Assembly: GCF_900092135.1 (NCBI RefSeq)
Contig: NZ_FMYF01000005.1
Span: 248,001 to 312,000, forward strand
Length of the DNA: 64,000 bases
Direction of reading: 5' to 3'
Source of the DNA: Raineyella antarctica
GTDB taxonomy: Bacteria > Actinomycetota > Actinomycetes > Propionibacteriales > Propionibacteriaceae
This document shows positions 50,371 through 61,536 of this stretch, in pieces. The notes under the pieces were generated by a model, which was not told where the DNA came from, made no database searches, and saw only the letters and a list, made by a program, of their open reading frames with translations. The position numbers and the translations under genes were made by a program. How positions within the stretch are numbered: position 1 is the first letter of the stretch; each line of letters opens with the position of its first letter.

Positions 50371-50450
50371 ACCGGGTTCCATGGGCGCCGGGTTCCATGG
50401 GCGCCGGGTTCCATGGGCACCGGGTTCCATGGGCACCGCGGTCAATGGGC
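50371..50450. repeat. 16-bp tandem repeat between comEC and holA
   Basis: Five tandem copies of a unit close to ACCGGGTTCCATGGGC; four are near identical (50371-50434) and the fifth is degenerate (50435-50450) and contains the comEC stop codon. Each unit has the palindrome CCATGG. Confidence 0.85.
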
Positions 50451-52769
50451 ACCGGTCGTCCGGCACCGCTGCTCAGTGCAGCTGACGACCAGGTCGCCCC
50501 GCTCGTCGGTCCGCACTATTGCCATCCCGAGCCCGGTGAGCGTCTGCAGCGTCTGGCGGTGCGGGTGGCCGTACGTGTTGTCCCGTCCGACGCTGACCAG
50601 GGCCATCCGGGCCCCGGTGGCGCGCAGGAAGGCCTCCGACTGGTCGCGGGAGCCGTGGTGCGGGACGACCAGGAACGTGGCTGCGACGTCCGCGCCCGAG
50701 CGCAGCAGCCGGTCCTGCCCCTCGGCCTGCAGGTCCCCGGGCAGCAGCACGGTCGCGCCGTCCACCGTCGCGCGCCCGACCAGGCTGCCGTCGTTCTCGT
50801 CGGCGGTGTCCTTTGACGCGGGCGCCCCGGGACGTGGCGCCAGGGTCTGCCAGGTAACCGCGCCCACCCGGATGACGTCGCCCTCGGCGCTGGTCAGCTG
50901 CGGTACGCCATCGGTGTCGGGACGGTGGCCGGGGGCAGTCAGCACCGCATCGACCGGGAGCCGCTGCAGGACGTCGCCGAGGGCCCCGGCATGGTCGGCG
51001 TGCAGGTGGCTGAGGACCAGCAGGGGGATCCGGTGGATGCCCAGTCCGCGCAGGCACCGCAGCACGGCGGCCGGGTCGCCCCCGGTGTCGACCAGGACCG
51101 CCTGGCCCGGTGCTGCAGCCAGCACGATCACGTTGCCCTGGCCGACGTCGCAGACGGCGAGGTCCCAGTCCCGTGGCGGCCAGCCGGGCTGGGCCGGCCC
51201 GCGCAGGACCAGTGCCAGCAGCACCAGCCCGAGGGCCACGGAGAGCCAGCGGCGGGCCAGCACCGCCGGGACGGCGATCACCCCTGCCGCTGTCGCCGCC
51301 ACCAGCAGCACCACCCCGGCCGTTCCGGGGGGCCACCAGAGGGTGGCTCCGGGTGCCGCGGCGGAGACCTCGGCGACCGCCACGATCCCCCGGGCTGCGA
51401 GGGCGGCCGGGAAGGCGACGAGTTCGGCGCCCAGCGGCCAGAGGGTGCCCAGTCCGGCGGCGGCGAACCCGCAGACCGTGGCGGGGCCGACCAGCGGGCC
51501 GACGGCCATGTTGGCGAGCAGGCCGACGGCGCTGATGTCTCCCGACAGCACCACCGCGACCGGGCCGGTCGCGAGCTGCGCCGCCAGCGGGACGGTGACG
51601 GCCTCGGCCAACCACCGCGGCGCCCACCGGCCCATCGCCTCGGACCACCGGGTCGCCCACAGTACGATCCCCGCGGTCGCCGAGGTGGACAGCACAAACC
51701 CGGCCGAGCGGGCCAGCCACGGATCCAGCATCAGCAGCACGATGACGGCGACGGCGAGCGAGCGCAGCCCCTTGCGCCGGCCGTCCGAGGCCCCGGCCAT
51801 CAGCGCGGTCAGCCCGACCACGCCCATGGCGGTGGCCCGCAGCACGCTCGGCTCGGTGCTGCACAGGGCGACGAACACGATGACCCCGGACGCGGTCACG
51901 GCGTGCAGCACCCGTCCTCGTACGCCGAGGAGCTTCGCCGCGGTCAGCAGGAAGGCGAGCAGCAGGGTGAGGTTGCTGCCCGAGACCGCCATCACGTGCA
52001 GCAGCCCGGAGGCCCGGAAAGCCTCCTCCATCTCCTGGTCCACCCCGCTGGTGTCGCCGACGACCAGCGCCGGCACCAGGGCGCGCGCGGGTGGGGCCCG
52101 GTCCGCGACGGCGTCGCGCAGGCCCTGGTGGGTCGCCTCCACCACCCGCTGGTCCCACCGCGGGCCGTCGACCAGCTGCGGTGGACCGGTCGCACGCAGG
52201 ATGGCGGCGAGATCCGAGCCCGGGTCAGCGGCTGCCAGGGTGCCGCGGACGGCGACCCTGGCACCCGCTATCGCCTCCTGCCAGCCCGGTGCGTCGGTGG
52301 CAGACACGGTGACCAGCACCGGTGCCCTGGTGGTGGTGCGCCGGCCCTCCGCGGAGACCTGCTCGACCCGGGCCCGGACCCACAGTTGTCCCCCGCGGGT
52401 GTCGGTGCCGTCACTGGGGCCGTACGGGGCGACGGTGACCGGATCGTTGAGCAGGACCATCTCGACCCCGACACGGGCGCGGTCCTCGGCCAGCCGGTGG
52501 ACGGTGCCGGAGGTGACCGGCACCGCGTGCAGGACACCGACCAGCAGGGCGCCGAGCAGCGCCACGCAGCCGGGGAGCCAGGCCCAGCGCCGACGCCGCA
52601 GCGCGGCGCCCACCACCAGGAGCGCCACGGTCGCGGCCACCAGCACCGCCCGCTGGTCGCCGCCGGTACCGAGCCAGGCCCCGGCCCAGGCCGCCAGGGC
52701 CGGGACGACCAGCCGCAGGTCAGTCGGGCCGGGGTGATCAGAGGCCGGCACGGGGAGCGATCTCGGCAT
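50442..52769 (-). CDS. comEC: ComEC/Rec2 family DNA uptake channel
   Basis: 775 residues: N-terminal DUF4131 region with membrane helices, the Competence domain (about 225-500) with LLHVMAVSGSNLTLLLAF, and a C-terminal metallo-beta-lactamase domain with LSHLHADHAGALG and VVPHHGSRDQS. It forms the inner-membrane channel for single-stranded DNA. It overlaps comEA by 32 bp. Competence is untested in most such actinobacteria; the pilus genes are not here. Confidence 0.93.
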   Translation of the reverse strand: MPRSLPVPASDHPGPTDLRLVVPALAAWAGAWLGTGGDQRAVLVAATVALLVVGAALRRRRWAWLPGCVALLGALLVGVLHAVPVTSGTVHRLAEDRARVGVEMVLLNDPVTVAPYGPSDGTDTRGGQLWVRARVEQVSAEGRRTTTRAPVLVTVSATDAPGWQEAIAGARVAVRGTLAAADPGSDLAAILRATGPPQLVDGPRWDQRVVEATHQGLRDAVADRAPPARALVPALVVGDTSGVDQEMEEAFRASGLLHVMAVSGSNLTLLLAFLLTAAKLLGVRGRVLHAVTASGVIVFVALCSTEPSVLRATAMGVVGLTALMAGASDGRRKGLRSLAVAVIVLLMLDPWLARSAGFVLSTSATAGIVLWATRWSEAMGRWAPRWLAEAVTVPLAAQLATGPVAVVLSGDISAVGLLANMAVGPLVGPATVCGFAAAGLGTLWPLGAELVAFPAALAARGIVAVAEVSAAAPGATLWWPPGTAGVVLLVAATAAGVIAVPAVLARRWLSVALGLVLLALVLRGPAQPGWPPRDWDLAVCDVGQGNVIVLAAAPGQAVLVDTGGDPAAVLRCLRGLGIHRIPLLVLSHLHADHAGALGDVLQRLPVDAVLTAPGHRPDTDGVPQLTSAEGDVIRVGAVTWQTLAPRPGAPASKDTADENDGSLVGRATVDGATVLLPGDLQAEGQDRLLRSGADVAATFLVVPHHGSRDQSEAFLRATGARMALVSVGRDNTYGHPHRQTLQTLTGLGMAIVRTDERGDLVVSCTEQRCRTTGAH

Positions 52770-53757
52770 AGGTCTTCGGGCCGATCCCCGGTACGTCCAT
52801 CAACTGATCGACGGTGGCGAATCCCCCGTTCTGCTCCCGCCAGGTGATGATCTTCTGGGCGGTGGCCGGACCGACACCCGGCAGTTCCTCCAGCTCCAGC
52901 GCCGAGGCGGTGTTGAGGTTGATGGTTCCCCCGGACGCGGCGGCCCCGGACGCCGGTCCGGGTCGAGGCCCGCTCGGCCCGGGCGTCGCGCTCCCGCCGC
53001 CGGTACCGGGGCCTCCCCCGGCCGCGGTTGCGTCCGGCCCGCGGACCTGGCCGCCGGGCTTCGAGGTGGAGCCGATCACGACCTGCTGTCCGTCCAGGAG
53101 CGGCTGGGCGAGGTTCAGGTCACCGGTGTCCGCCTTGGAGGTGAGTCCGCCGGCGGCGATGATGGCGTCGTCGACCCTCGCACCGGAGGCGAGGGTGACC
53201 AGGCCCGGTCGCTGCACCGGGCCGACCACGTGCACGGCCAGGGTCGCGGGTGCCGGCGTGCCCGAGGCGGGTCCCGGTGCCGGGGTTCCCGCGGCGGTCC
53301 ACGGAGAGGCGGAGGCGCCCGGAGAAGCCTGACCGCCCGGAGAAGCCGGGGCACTCGGAGAAGCCGGGGCACTCGGAGAAGCCGGGCCGATCGGTGTTCC
53401 GCCGACGACTGCCGGGGTCGTCACCCCGGTGCCTGTCATCGCGGCGTCGCCGGCGATCTCCAGCGGCGAGGAGCGCAGCAGGACGAGTCCGGCAACCACC
53501 ACGCCGACCAGGACGACCGCGCACAGCACCAACACCGTCTCGCGTCGCCAGGGTGTGGTGCCCAGGCGGGGCCCGGAGGCGTGCTCCCGGCCGGGATCAC
53601 GACCACGCTCGGCGGGGTCGTCGATGTCTTCGGTGTCCTCGACGTCCTCCCAAGGCTCACCGGGGGTCGCGTCGAGCAGGCTGGCGAGCCGTCGGCGGGT
53701 GGCCTCGGGCGAGGGCTGGGGCAGCTGGCGAGCGCTCATGCTCGGAGCGTGGGACAT
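52738..53757 (-). CDS. comEA: ComEA family DNA-binding protein
   Basis: 339 residues: acidic cytoplasmic N-terminus, one membrane helix (about 73-95, VLVLCAVVLVGVVVAGLVLLR), a Pro/Ala/Ser spacer with SPSAPA repeats, an SLBB domain (about 172-235, LAVHVVGPVQRPGLVTL) and tandem helix-hairpin-helix motifs (INLNTASALELEELPGVGPATAQKI) at the end. Binds incoming duplex DNA outside the membrane and passes it to ComEC, encoded next. The start could also be the Met at residue 7. Confidence 0.92.
   Translation of the reverse strand: MSHAPSMSARQLPQPSPEATRRRLASLLDATPGEPWEDVEDTEDIDDPAERGRDPGREHASGPRLGTTPWRRETVLVLCAVVLVGVVVAGLVLLRSSPLEIAGDAAMTGTGVTTPAVVGGTPIGPASPSAPASPSAPASPGGQASPGASASPWTAAGTPAPGPASGTPAPATLAVHVVGPVQRPGLVTLASGARVDDAIIAAGGLTSKADTGDLNLAQPLLDGQQVVIGSTSKPGGQVRGPDATAAGGGPGTGGGSATPGPSGPRPGPASGAAASGGTINLNTASALELEELPGVGPATAQKIITWREQNGGFATVDQLMDVPGIGPKTYAEIAPRAGL
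53333..53389. repeat. 18-bp tandem repeat inside comEA
   Basis: Units close to GGAGAAGCCGGGGCACTC repeat three times and encode Ser-Pro-Ser-Ala-Pro-Ala in the spacer between the membrane helix and SLBB domain. Confidence 0.7.
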
Positions 53758-53854
53758 CCGCCGTTCCCGGTGACTGCCCCGGGCGCCGGCTGTGGACAGT
53801 TCCTCGGCAGTCGGCTCGGGCTGTGGACGGACGAGGGCTGCGCGGCCCGTTCAA

Positions 53855-54598
53855 TCAGGAAGCGGCGCGCTCGTCCTTCTCGGTCTCCGCCGGGGTGGTG
53901 GAGGAGGTCGGGCGGGAGGAGGTGGGGCGGGCAGAGATCCGGCAGGCGCCCGGCTCGCTGAACGGGAAGATCGAGACCTCGGAGGGCTCGCCGAGCCCGT
54001 CCAGCAGCGAGGCCACCACCCCGCGGTGCACGTTGCAGACCACGTCCGGGTGTAGGCGGGCGGCGGTGAGGAGCGGGCAACGCACCAGCCGCCACTCACC
54101 GTCCCCCGTATGCTCCGGAGCGAATCCCACCTCGGCGAGCTGTCGGTCCACCACCTGCTGGGCGGACAGGTCGGCCGGGGCGTCGGCCAACAGCTTGCGG
54201 CCCCAGCGCTCCCCCGCCCGGAAGGCGGCGGCCTGCGGGTCGTCGACAGACTCCAGCACCTGCTCGACCAGCACGTCCGCCAGGGCTGCGTACTGGCGCC
54301 CGATGGGCCACATCGGGCCGCCGGGCATGCAGCGGTACAACGTGGCCGGTCGGCCGCGGCCACGCGGGGCCTCCGTCGTCGCCTCGGCCAGGTGATCGGC
54401 CACCAGCCCCTCAAGGTGCTCACGCGTGGTGTTCACGTGCTGCCCGAGGGCGTTGGCGATCTGCTGGGCTCGCAGGGGCTGCCCATCCGCCTCGGCGAGC
54501 TGCGCCAGGACAGCCGCCCGGGCGCTCGACAACGGTGTTGCGACCGCTGCGGGCAGCGGCCCCATACGCGTATCCCCGTCGGGTTCCGGATTACTCAC
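53855..54598 (-). CDS. Winged-helix regulator with conserved Cys residues (SufR-like)
   Basis: 247 residues. The DNA-binding domain (about 20-85: SSARAAVLAQLAEADGQPLRAQQIANALGQHVNTTREHLEGLV) resembles ArsR/DeoR-type winged helices. The C-terminal half has RCPLLTAARLHPDVVCNVHRG and FSEPGACRI. These three Cys match the pattern that binds an Fe-S cluster in SufR-like regulators. No suf genes are in the window. TACGAT lies six bases before GTG at 54598 (plus 54605-54610), suggesting leaderless translation; ATG at 54565 is the alternative start. Confidence 0.75.
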   Translation of the reverse strand: MSNPEPDGDTRMGPLPAAVATPLSSARAAVLAQLAEADGQPLRAQQIANALGQHVNTTREHLEGLVADHLAEATTEAPRGRGRPATLYRCMPGGPMWPIGRQYAALADVLVEQVLESVDDPQAAAFRAGERWGRKLLADAPADLSAQQVVDRQLAEVGFAPEHTGDGEWRLVRCPLLTAARLHPDVVCNVHRGVVASLLDGLGEPSEVSIFPFSEPGACRISARPTSSRPTSSTTPAETEKDERAAS

Positions 54599-54657
54599 GT
54601 GATCATCGTACAAAACATGGCGAAATCCCGGTGAATCCTCCGCGAATCGAGGGTCGA

Positions 54658-57129
<2,472 letters not shown>

Positions 57130-57138
57130 CCGGCGATT

Positions 57139-58224
57139 CTAGCCCACCGACTGTTCCTCCTCGTCCTCCTGCCCGAGCTGGGACGCCGGCCCGAGCGGAC
57201 CGAAGTCGTCCAGGCTCTCCCGTCGCATCCGGTGCCATTCGTCCGGGTGTAGCCCCAGCTCCACCACCCCGTCGAGCAGGCGGACCAGCCCGTGCTCGGG
57301 GCAGCGCCGTTCGGCCTCCTCCAGGCACAGGCAGACCAGCGCGCCGTCTCCTCGCGCCCAGGCTGCGACCCCGACCAGGCACAGCGGTGCCACGGCGGCC
57401 AGGTCATCGGTGTTGCGGGCGGCGGCCGCCCAGACGTCGGCCCACAGGGGCGCGCTCAGCCGGTGGATGCGCAGGGTGGCGACGTCGCGGGCGTGTGGGT
57501 CGGTGGCCAGTGCCGTCAGGATTGCCAGGTCGCGCGGCTGGGGCACCCGGCCGCCGGCCTCGACCTGGCGCAGCCGGGCATCCATCTCCATGGCCACCTC
57601 CAGCGGGGGCCGGCCGCGCAGCCACAGCAGCATCGCCAGCAGCGTGTCGTCGTACTCCTCCCCCGGATCATCGCTGCCGGGCAGGATGGCCGCCCGCAGG
57701 TCCTCGCGGTCCGCCAGCGCCGGCAGTCCGCCGACGACGGCCTGGGCGGCGGCGGGGTCACTCAGCACGGCCTCGTAGTCGAAGCCCTCCGGCGGGCAGC
57801 AGGTGGTGTCGCGGCAGGTGACCGAGCGGTAGCGGCCGGCGGCGACGTGGACGGCGTCCATCACGTCCGGGGCCGTGTCGCGGACCAGCCCGTCGGCCTC
57901 GATCGCGATGGAGAGCCCCTCCAGGCGCTCGCCGACGATCGGGTCGGGGACCTCCGTGTAGGCGACGAGGAGGACCGCTGTGGCCTCCGTGCGCTCCAGC
58001 TGCTCGCGGACGAACTGCTCGACCCCCTCGGGGTCGTCGACCAGGCGGGAGATGTCGAGGCGGAGCGTCACCAGGACGCGGGGGCCCTCGAAGAGAACGG
58101 TGACCAGGGACTGCTGGGGGTGGAAGCCGAGGAGGTACGGGACGGTCGCGAGGATGCCCTGCAGTCCGTGGGTGGAGATGGTGAGCTGTTCGGGTTCGCC
58201 GGCGGCGAGGGAGTGCTGATCCAT
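57139..58224 (-). CDS. DUF4192 family protein
   Basis: 361-residue actinobacterial protein. It begins with the family signature STHGLQGILATVPYLLGFHPQQSLVTVLF and contains RYRSVTCRDTTCCPPEGF with a Cys cluster at about 135-142 and a helical C-terminus with LALLLWLRGR-like repeats. Acidic end. The function is unknown. It ends nine bases before the leuS start, and the stop TAG is part of the predicted leuS -10. Confidence 0.85.
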   Translation of the reverse strand: MDQHSLAAGEPEQLTISTHGLQGILATVPYLLGFHPQQSLVTVLFEGPRVLVTLRLDISRLVDDPEGVEQFVREQLERTEATAVLLVAYTEVPDPIVGERLEGLSIAIEADGLVRDTAPDVMDAVHVAAGRYRSVTCRDTTCCPPEGFDYEAVLSDPAAAQAVVGGLPALADREDLRAAILPGSDDPGEEYDDTLLAMLLWLRGRPPLEVAMEMDARLRQVEAGGRVPQPRDLAILTALATDPHARDVATLRIHRLSAPLWADVWAAAARNTDDLAAVAPLCLVGVAAWARGDGALVCLCLEEAERRCPEHGLVRLLDGVVELGLHPDEWHRMRRESLDDFGPLGPASQLGQEDEEEQSVG

Positions 58225-58327
58225 GCTCGCAGGGTGGGCCGCGGCTTCTTCCGGACGGCCGACCGGGCGCCGGGCTGTGGACGGGCAGGCCAGCCGCCCC
58301 GGGGCTGTGGACGGCTAGGCTCGCTTC

Positions 58328-58828
58328 GTGAGCAGACCGGGTGCATCTGCCTATCGCGTGCGAACCGCGATGGCAGCCGTCCTCGTCGGCGCGGCTGCGC
58401 TGGGCGCGGCGCTGTTCACCACGCAGCAGCCCCCGGACCGCTCGCCCCTCCCCTCGCCGACGCCCACCGTCACGGCCTCTCCCGAGGTCCTGGTCCCGTT
58501 CCGGGCCCTGGTCGACTACGTCTCCTCGGAGGGCTCGGGCAGGTTCGCGGCCACCGGCCACGGCCGGATCGGCGGCACCACGGTGGTGGATCTCGAGCTC
58601 ACGGCACGGACCGGTCGACAGACCTACACGCTGGTGGCGTACGACCAGCGCGGCGGGCGCCACACGGCCGAGCCGATGGACGCGTCGACGCCCTCGCCTG
58701 CCTCGGGGACGATCGTGGCCGGGCAGACGGTGCGCGGGCGGGTCGGCTTCAACGCGCCGCCGGGGCCCCTGGTGGTCGCGTTGGTCAACGACCGGGGCGA
58801 GGACGTCGCCGCGCTGCACATCCCGTGA
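58328..58828 (+). CDS. Predicted exported or membrane-anchored small protein
   Basis: 166 residues with an N-terminal hydrophobic helix (about 12-30, VRTAMAAVLVGAAALGAALF), a Pro/Thr/Ser linker, and a beta-rich domain ending VGFNAPPGPLVVALVNDRG, reminiscent of DUF4352-type immunoglobulin-like folds. Function unknown. GTG start with TAGGCT six bases upstream (58316-58321), so probably leaderless. Confidence 0.65.
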   Translation: MSRPGASAYRVRTAMAAVLVGAAALGAALFTTQQPPDRSPLPSPTPTVTASPEVLVPFRALVDYVSSEGSGRFAATGHGRIGGTTVVDLELTARTGRQTYTLVAYDQRGGRHTAEPMDASTPSPASGTIVAGQTVRGRVGFNAPPGPLVVALVNDRGEDVAALHIP

Positions 58829-58881
58829 CATCGGCGGGCAGCAGACATGCCGTGACATCGGCGGGGACCAGACATCCCGTG
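58818..58881. repeat. 27-bp tandem duplication over the 3' end of the exported-protein gene
   Basis: Two units (58818-58844, 58845-58871) and part of a third share ACATnCCGTGACATCGGCGG. The first unit contains the last codons and stop (58826-58828) of the upstream gene. Confidence 0.7.
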
Positions 58882-58943
58882 ATGTGGCCGCCCCGCGCCT
58901 TCCGCGACGCCGGCGATCGCCGAACGCACGGCTTGCCGCAGGC

Positions 58944-59627
58944 TCAGGCCTCGTACTTGTGCTTCGGCGGTTCGGGGACCGGCTTGGTGGCGAGCGCCTC
59001 GCGGCGACGCTGGATCGCGCGTCGCACCAGCCACACCACCCCGGCGACCAGCGCCAGGGCGAGAATGATGTACACGACGGTGGAGAACCGGTCCATCCAG
59101 TCGGTCACTGCGCGCCAGTTGTCGCCCAGCAGGTAGCCCGCCACGACCAGCACGGTGTTCCAGATTGCGCTGCCGAGGGCGGTGTAGAGGCCGAACTTCA
59201 GCAGCGGCATCTGGTCGATGCCGGCGGGGATGGAGATCAGCGAGCGGACGCCGGGTACCAGGCGTCCGATCAGGATGGCGACGGAGCCGTGCCGGGTGAA
59301 CCAGTCGATGGACTTGTCGACGTCGCGGGCGTCCACCAGCGGCATCCGGTCGGCGATCCAGCGCAGGCGCGCGGCCCCGACCGCCCAGCCGAGCCAGTAG
59401 AGGATCGCGGCCCCGGCCAGCGAGCCGGCGGTCGCCCACAGGATCGCCGCGACGACGCCGTACGGTGCGTCCGGGCCGGCGGCGGTGAAGCCGGCCAGCG
59501 GCAGGATCACCTCGCTGGGGATCGGAGGGAAGACGTTCTCGAGCAGGACTGCCAGGAACACGCCGGGACCACCGATGGCCTGCATCAGATTCGTGATCCA
59601 CTCGACGATCGTGTCAATCCAACCCAT
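58944..59627 (-). CDS. DedA family membrane protein
   Basis: 227 residues with about five hydrophobic segments. FLAVLLENVFPPIPSEVILPLAGF (about 24-47) and the later FTRHGSVAILIGRLVPGVRSLISIPAGIDQMP (about 108-139) are the SNARE-assoc/DedA signatures; the conserved acidic and Arg residues are present. The family flips undecaprenyl phosphate or phospholipids. A basic cytoplasmic tail follows. It is 48 bp downstream of an L,D-transpeptidase gene on the same strand, another envelope gene. Confidence 0.9.
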   Translation of the reverse strand: MGWIDTIVEWITNLMQAIGGPGVFLAVLLENVFPPIPSEVILPLAGFTAAGPDAPYGVVAAILWATAGSLAGAAILYWLGWAVGAARLRWIADRMPLVDARDVDKSIDWFTRHGSVAILIGRLVPGVRSLISIPAGIDQMPLLKFGLYTALGSAIWNTVLVVAGYLLGDNWRAVTDWMDRFSTVVYIILALALVAGVVWLVRRAIQRRREALATKPVPEPPKHKYEA

Positions 59628-59675
59628 GTACAGCCTCCGTTAGCAGAAATCGATGGTGAGCGACGCGCGACGACG

Positions 59676-60482
59676 TCAGTAGACGACGACGCGGGTCGAC
59701 ATCACGTCGACCTCGGCGAACATCTTGGCCAGGGCTGCCTTGTCCCGGACGTTGACGCAGCCGTGGGAGTTGCCGGCGTAGCCGCGGGCCGCGAAGTCGG
59801 AGGAGAAGTGGACGGCCTGGCCGCCGGAGAAGAACATGGCGTACGGCATCTGTGAGCCGAACAGGTTGGAGGTCCAGTCGACCTCCTTGCGGAAGACCAG
59901 GAAGTTGCCCTCGCGGGTGCGCCGCTCGGGGTCGCTCTCCTTGCCGAAACGTACGTCCATGGTGGAGACGATCTTGCCGTCCTGCATGAAGTAGAGCTTG
60001 TTGGCGGCCTTGGAGATGCACATCACCTCGCCGTAGCCGCAGCGCGGATCGGTCGCCGGCTGGGCGGCCTCGGTCTTGGTCGGCTCGGCCGTCTTGGTCG
60101 CCTGGGCCTTCTTCGCCGCCTCGGCCTTCTTGGCGGCGTCCGCCTTCTTCTTGTCCTCGGCAGCCTTGGCCGCCGCGGCGTCCGCATTGACGGTCGCGTC
60201 CATCGTCGCCTCCGCCGAGGGGGTGGCGGACGGCGTGGGGGTCGACTTCGGCGTCGGCTTGGGCGTCGGGCTGAAGGCCACCAGCTTCATCGGCTCGCGG
60301 CTCAGCTCCGGGGTCGGCGAGGCCGACGGGGAGACGCTCGGGGTGGCGAAGGCGACGGCGGCAGGCGCCTCACTCGTCCGCTCGGCGGGGACCGCCTGGG
60401 TGGTCTTGGGAGCGCATCCGCCGACCGCCAGGGTCACGATGGCGGCACAGCTGGCCAGTACTGCAGAACGACGCAACCTCAT
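59676..60482 (-). CDS. L,D-transpeptidase (YkuD domain) lipoprotein
   Basis: 268 residues. Signal peptide VLASCAAIVTLAVGGC with lipobox-like VGGC, then a Pro/Thr/Ser and Ala/Lys-rich linker (KKAEAAKKAQATK) and a C-terminal YkuD domain (about 145-268) with catalytic HSSDFAARGYAGNSHGCVNVRD (His...Ser-His-Gly-Cys). It forms 3-3 crosslinks in peptidoglycan. The linker probably spans the wall. GGGGG lies before ATG at 60482. Confidence 0.9.
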   Translation of the reverse strand: MRLRRSAVLASCAAIVTLAVGGCAPKTTQAVPAERTSEAPAAVAFATPSVSPSASPTPELSREPMKLVAFSPTPKPTPKSTPTPSATPSAEATMDATVNADAAAAKAAEDKKKADAAKKAEAAKKAQATKTAEPTKTEAAQPATDPRCGYGEVMCISKAANKLYFMQDGKIVSTMDVRFGKESDPERRTREGNFLVFRKEVDWTSNLFGSQMPYAMFFSGGQAVHFSSDFAARGYAGNSHGCVNVRDKAALAKMFAEVDVMSTRVVVY

Positions 60483-60594
60483 GGAACCCCCAGTTCGAAA
60501 CGGACGTGCGGGTGCCAGCATAAACTGCTCAGGTCATCCTCAACCAACTGTGTGCAGCTTGTTGAATCGCAGGAAGCCGTCGATTCCCGTCCGG

Positions 60595-61464
60595 CTAGGG
60601 GTGATCCAGGACCTCGTCGACGGCCTGCTGCAGGCGTGTCCGCAGCGGTGCGGCCCGGTCGTGGAAGCCCCGTTGGGCCGTCACGTACGTGGCACGCCCG
60701 GCCGGTGTCTCGACCGGGACCGGGTCGAGTCCCAGGCCGGTGACATCGTACGGACTGGCCGCCATGTCCAGGTTGCGGATGTCGCGGGCCAGCTCGAAAC
60801 AGGCCAGCACCAGGGCGGAGTCGACCAGGGGTGAGAGCTTGTAGGCGATCCGGTAGAGGTCCATGTTGGCGTGCAGGCAGCCGGGCTGCTCCAGGTCGAG
60901 TTGGTCGGCCCGGGTCAGCTGCCGCTCGTTCAGGGGACGTCCGCTGGGGGTGAAGAAGCGGAACGCGTCGAAGTGGCTGCAGTGCACCCCGAGGTGCTCC
61001 ACCAGCCGGTCGGTGCCCTGCTGGCCGAGCCGCAGCGGTAGCGGATGGCGGTGCTCGCGCACCCCGTGCACCATCGCCCACTCATGCATCCCGAAGCACC
61101 CGAACCGGCCCGGACGCTGCGCGACGGCGACGAGCAGGTCACGACTGCGTACGAGGGTGGCGCGTCGCTGCCGGAGGACCGCCTCGGTGTCGACGGTCGC
61201 TCCCCCGTCGGTGGCCCGGTAGTCGCGTTGGGCCAGCACCTCGCTGACGTCCCCGGCCAGGACGACGCCGTGGCCCGGATGCCACCGCCGCAGTTGCGCG
61301 GGCCGGAACGTGTAGTACTGCCACAGGAAGTCGTCGACCGGATGGGTGATCCCGCGCTCGGCGCGCCAGCGATGGTCGGCCAGCAGGTCGTCGACGTACG
61401 CCTCGTGGGTGGCCCGTCGCTCGCGCCACTGCGCCTCCGGAAGGATGCGGGGCGGCTGGGTCAC
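60595..61464 (-). CDS. Family annotated as 3-methyladenine DNA glycosylase (actinobacterial)
   Basis: 289 residues. LPEAQWRERRATHEAYVDDLLADHRWRAERGITHPVDDFLWQYY and TFRPAQLRRWHPGHGVVL match an actinobacterial family often named 3-methyladenine DNA glycosylase. I see no classic AlkA/Tag/MPG motif, so the name rests on family habit. His-rich segments (HEWAMVHG, HCSHFDAFRFF) and Cys CFELARDI suggest metal binding. GTG start with TAGAAT six bases upstream (plus 61471-61476): leaderless. Confidence 0.75.
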   Translation of the reverse strand: MTQPPRILPEAQWRERRATHEAYVDDLLADHRWRAERGITHPVDDFLWQYYTFRPAQLRRWHPGHGVVLAGDVSEVLAQRDYRATDGGATVDTEAVLRQRRATLVRSRDLLVAVAQRPGRFGCFGMHEWAMVHGVREHRHPLPLRLGQQGTDRLVEHLGVHCSHFDAFRFFTPSGRPLNERQLTRADQLDLEQPGCLHANMDLYRIAYKLSPLVDSALVLACFELARDIRNLDMAASPYDVTGLGLDPVPVETPAGRATYVTAQRGFHDRAAPLRTRLQQAVDEVLDHP

Positions 61465-61536
61465 CGTCGCATTCTAGAGCGATCCGGGCCGCCGGACCGG
61501 CGCCGCCGGTGCTGACCGAGAGGGAGGCCTGAGCCC

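Noticed and set aside
50371-50450. CRISPR or attachment site
   Set aside because: Contiguous tandem units without spacers, and no integrase or tRNA nearby.
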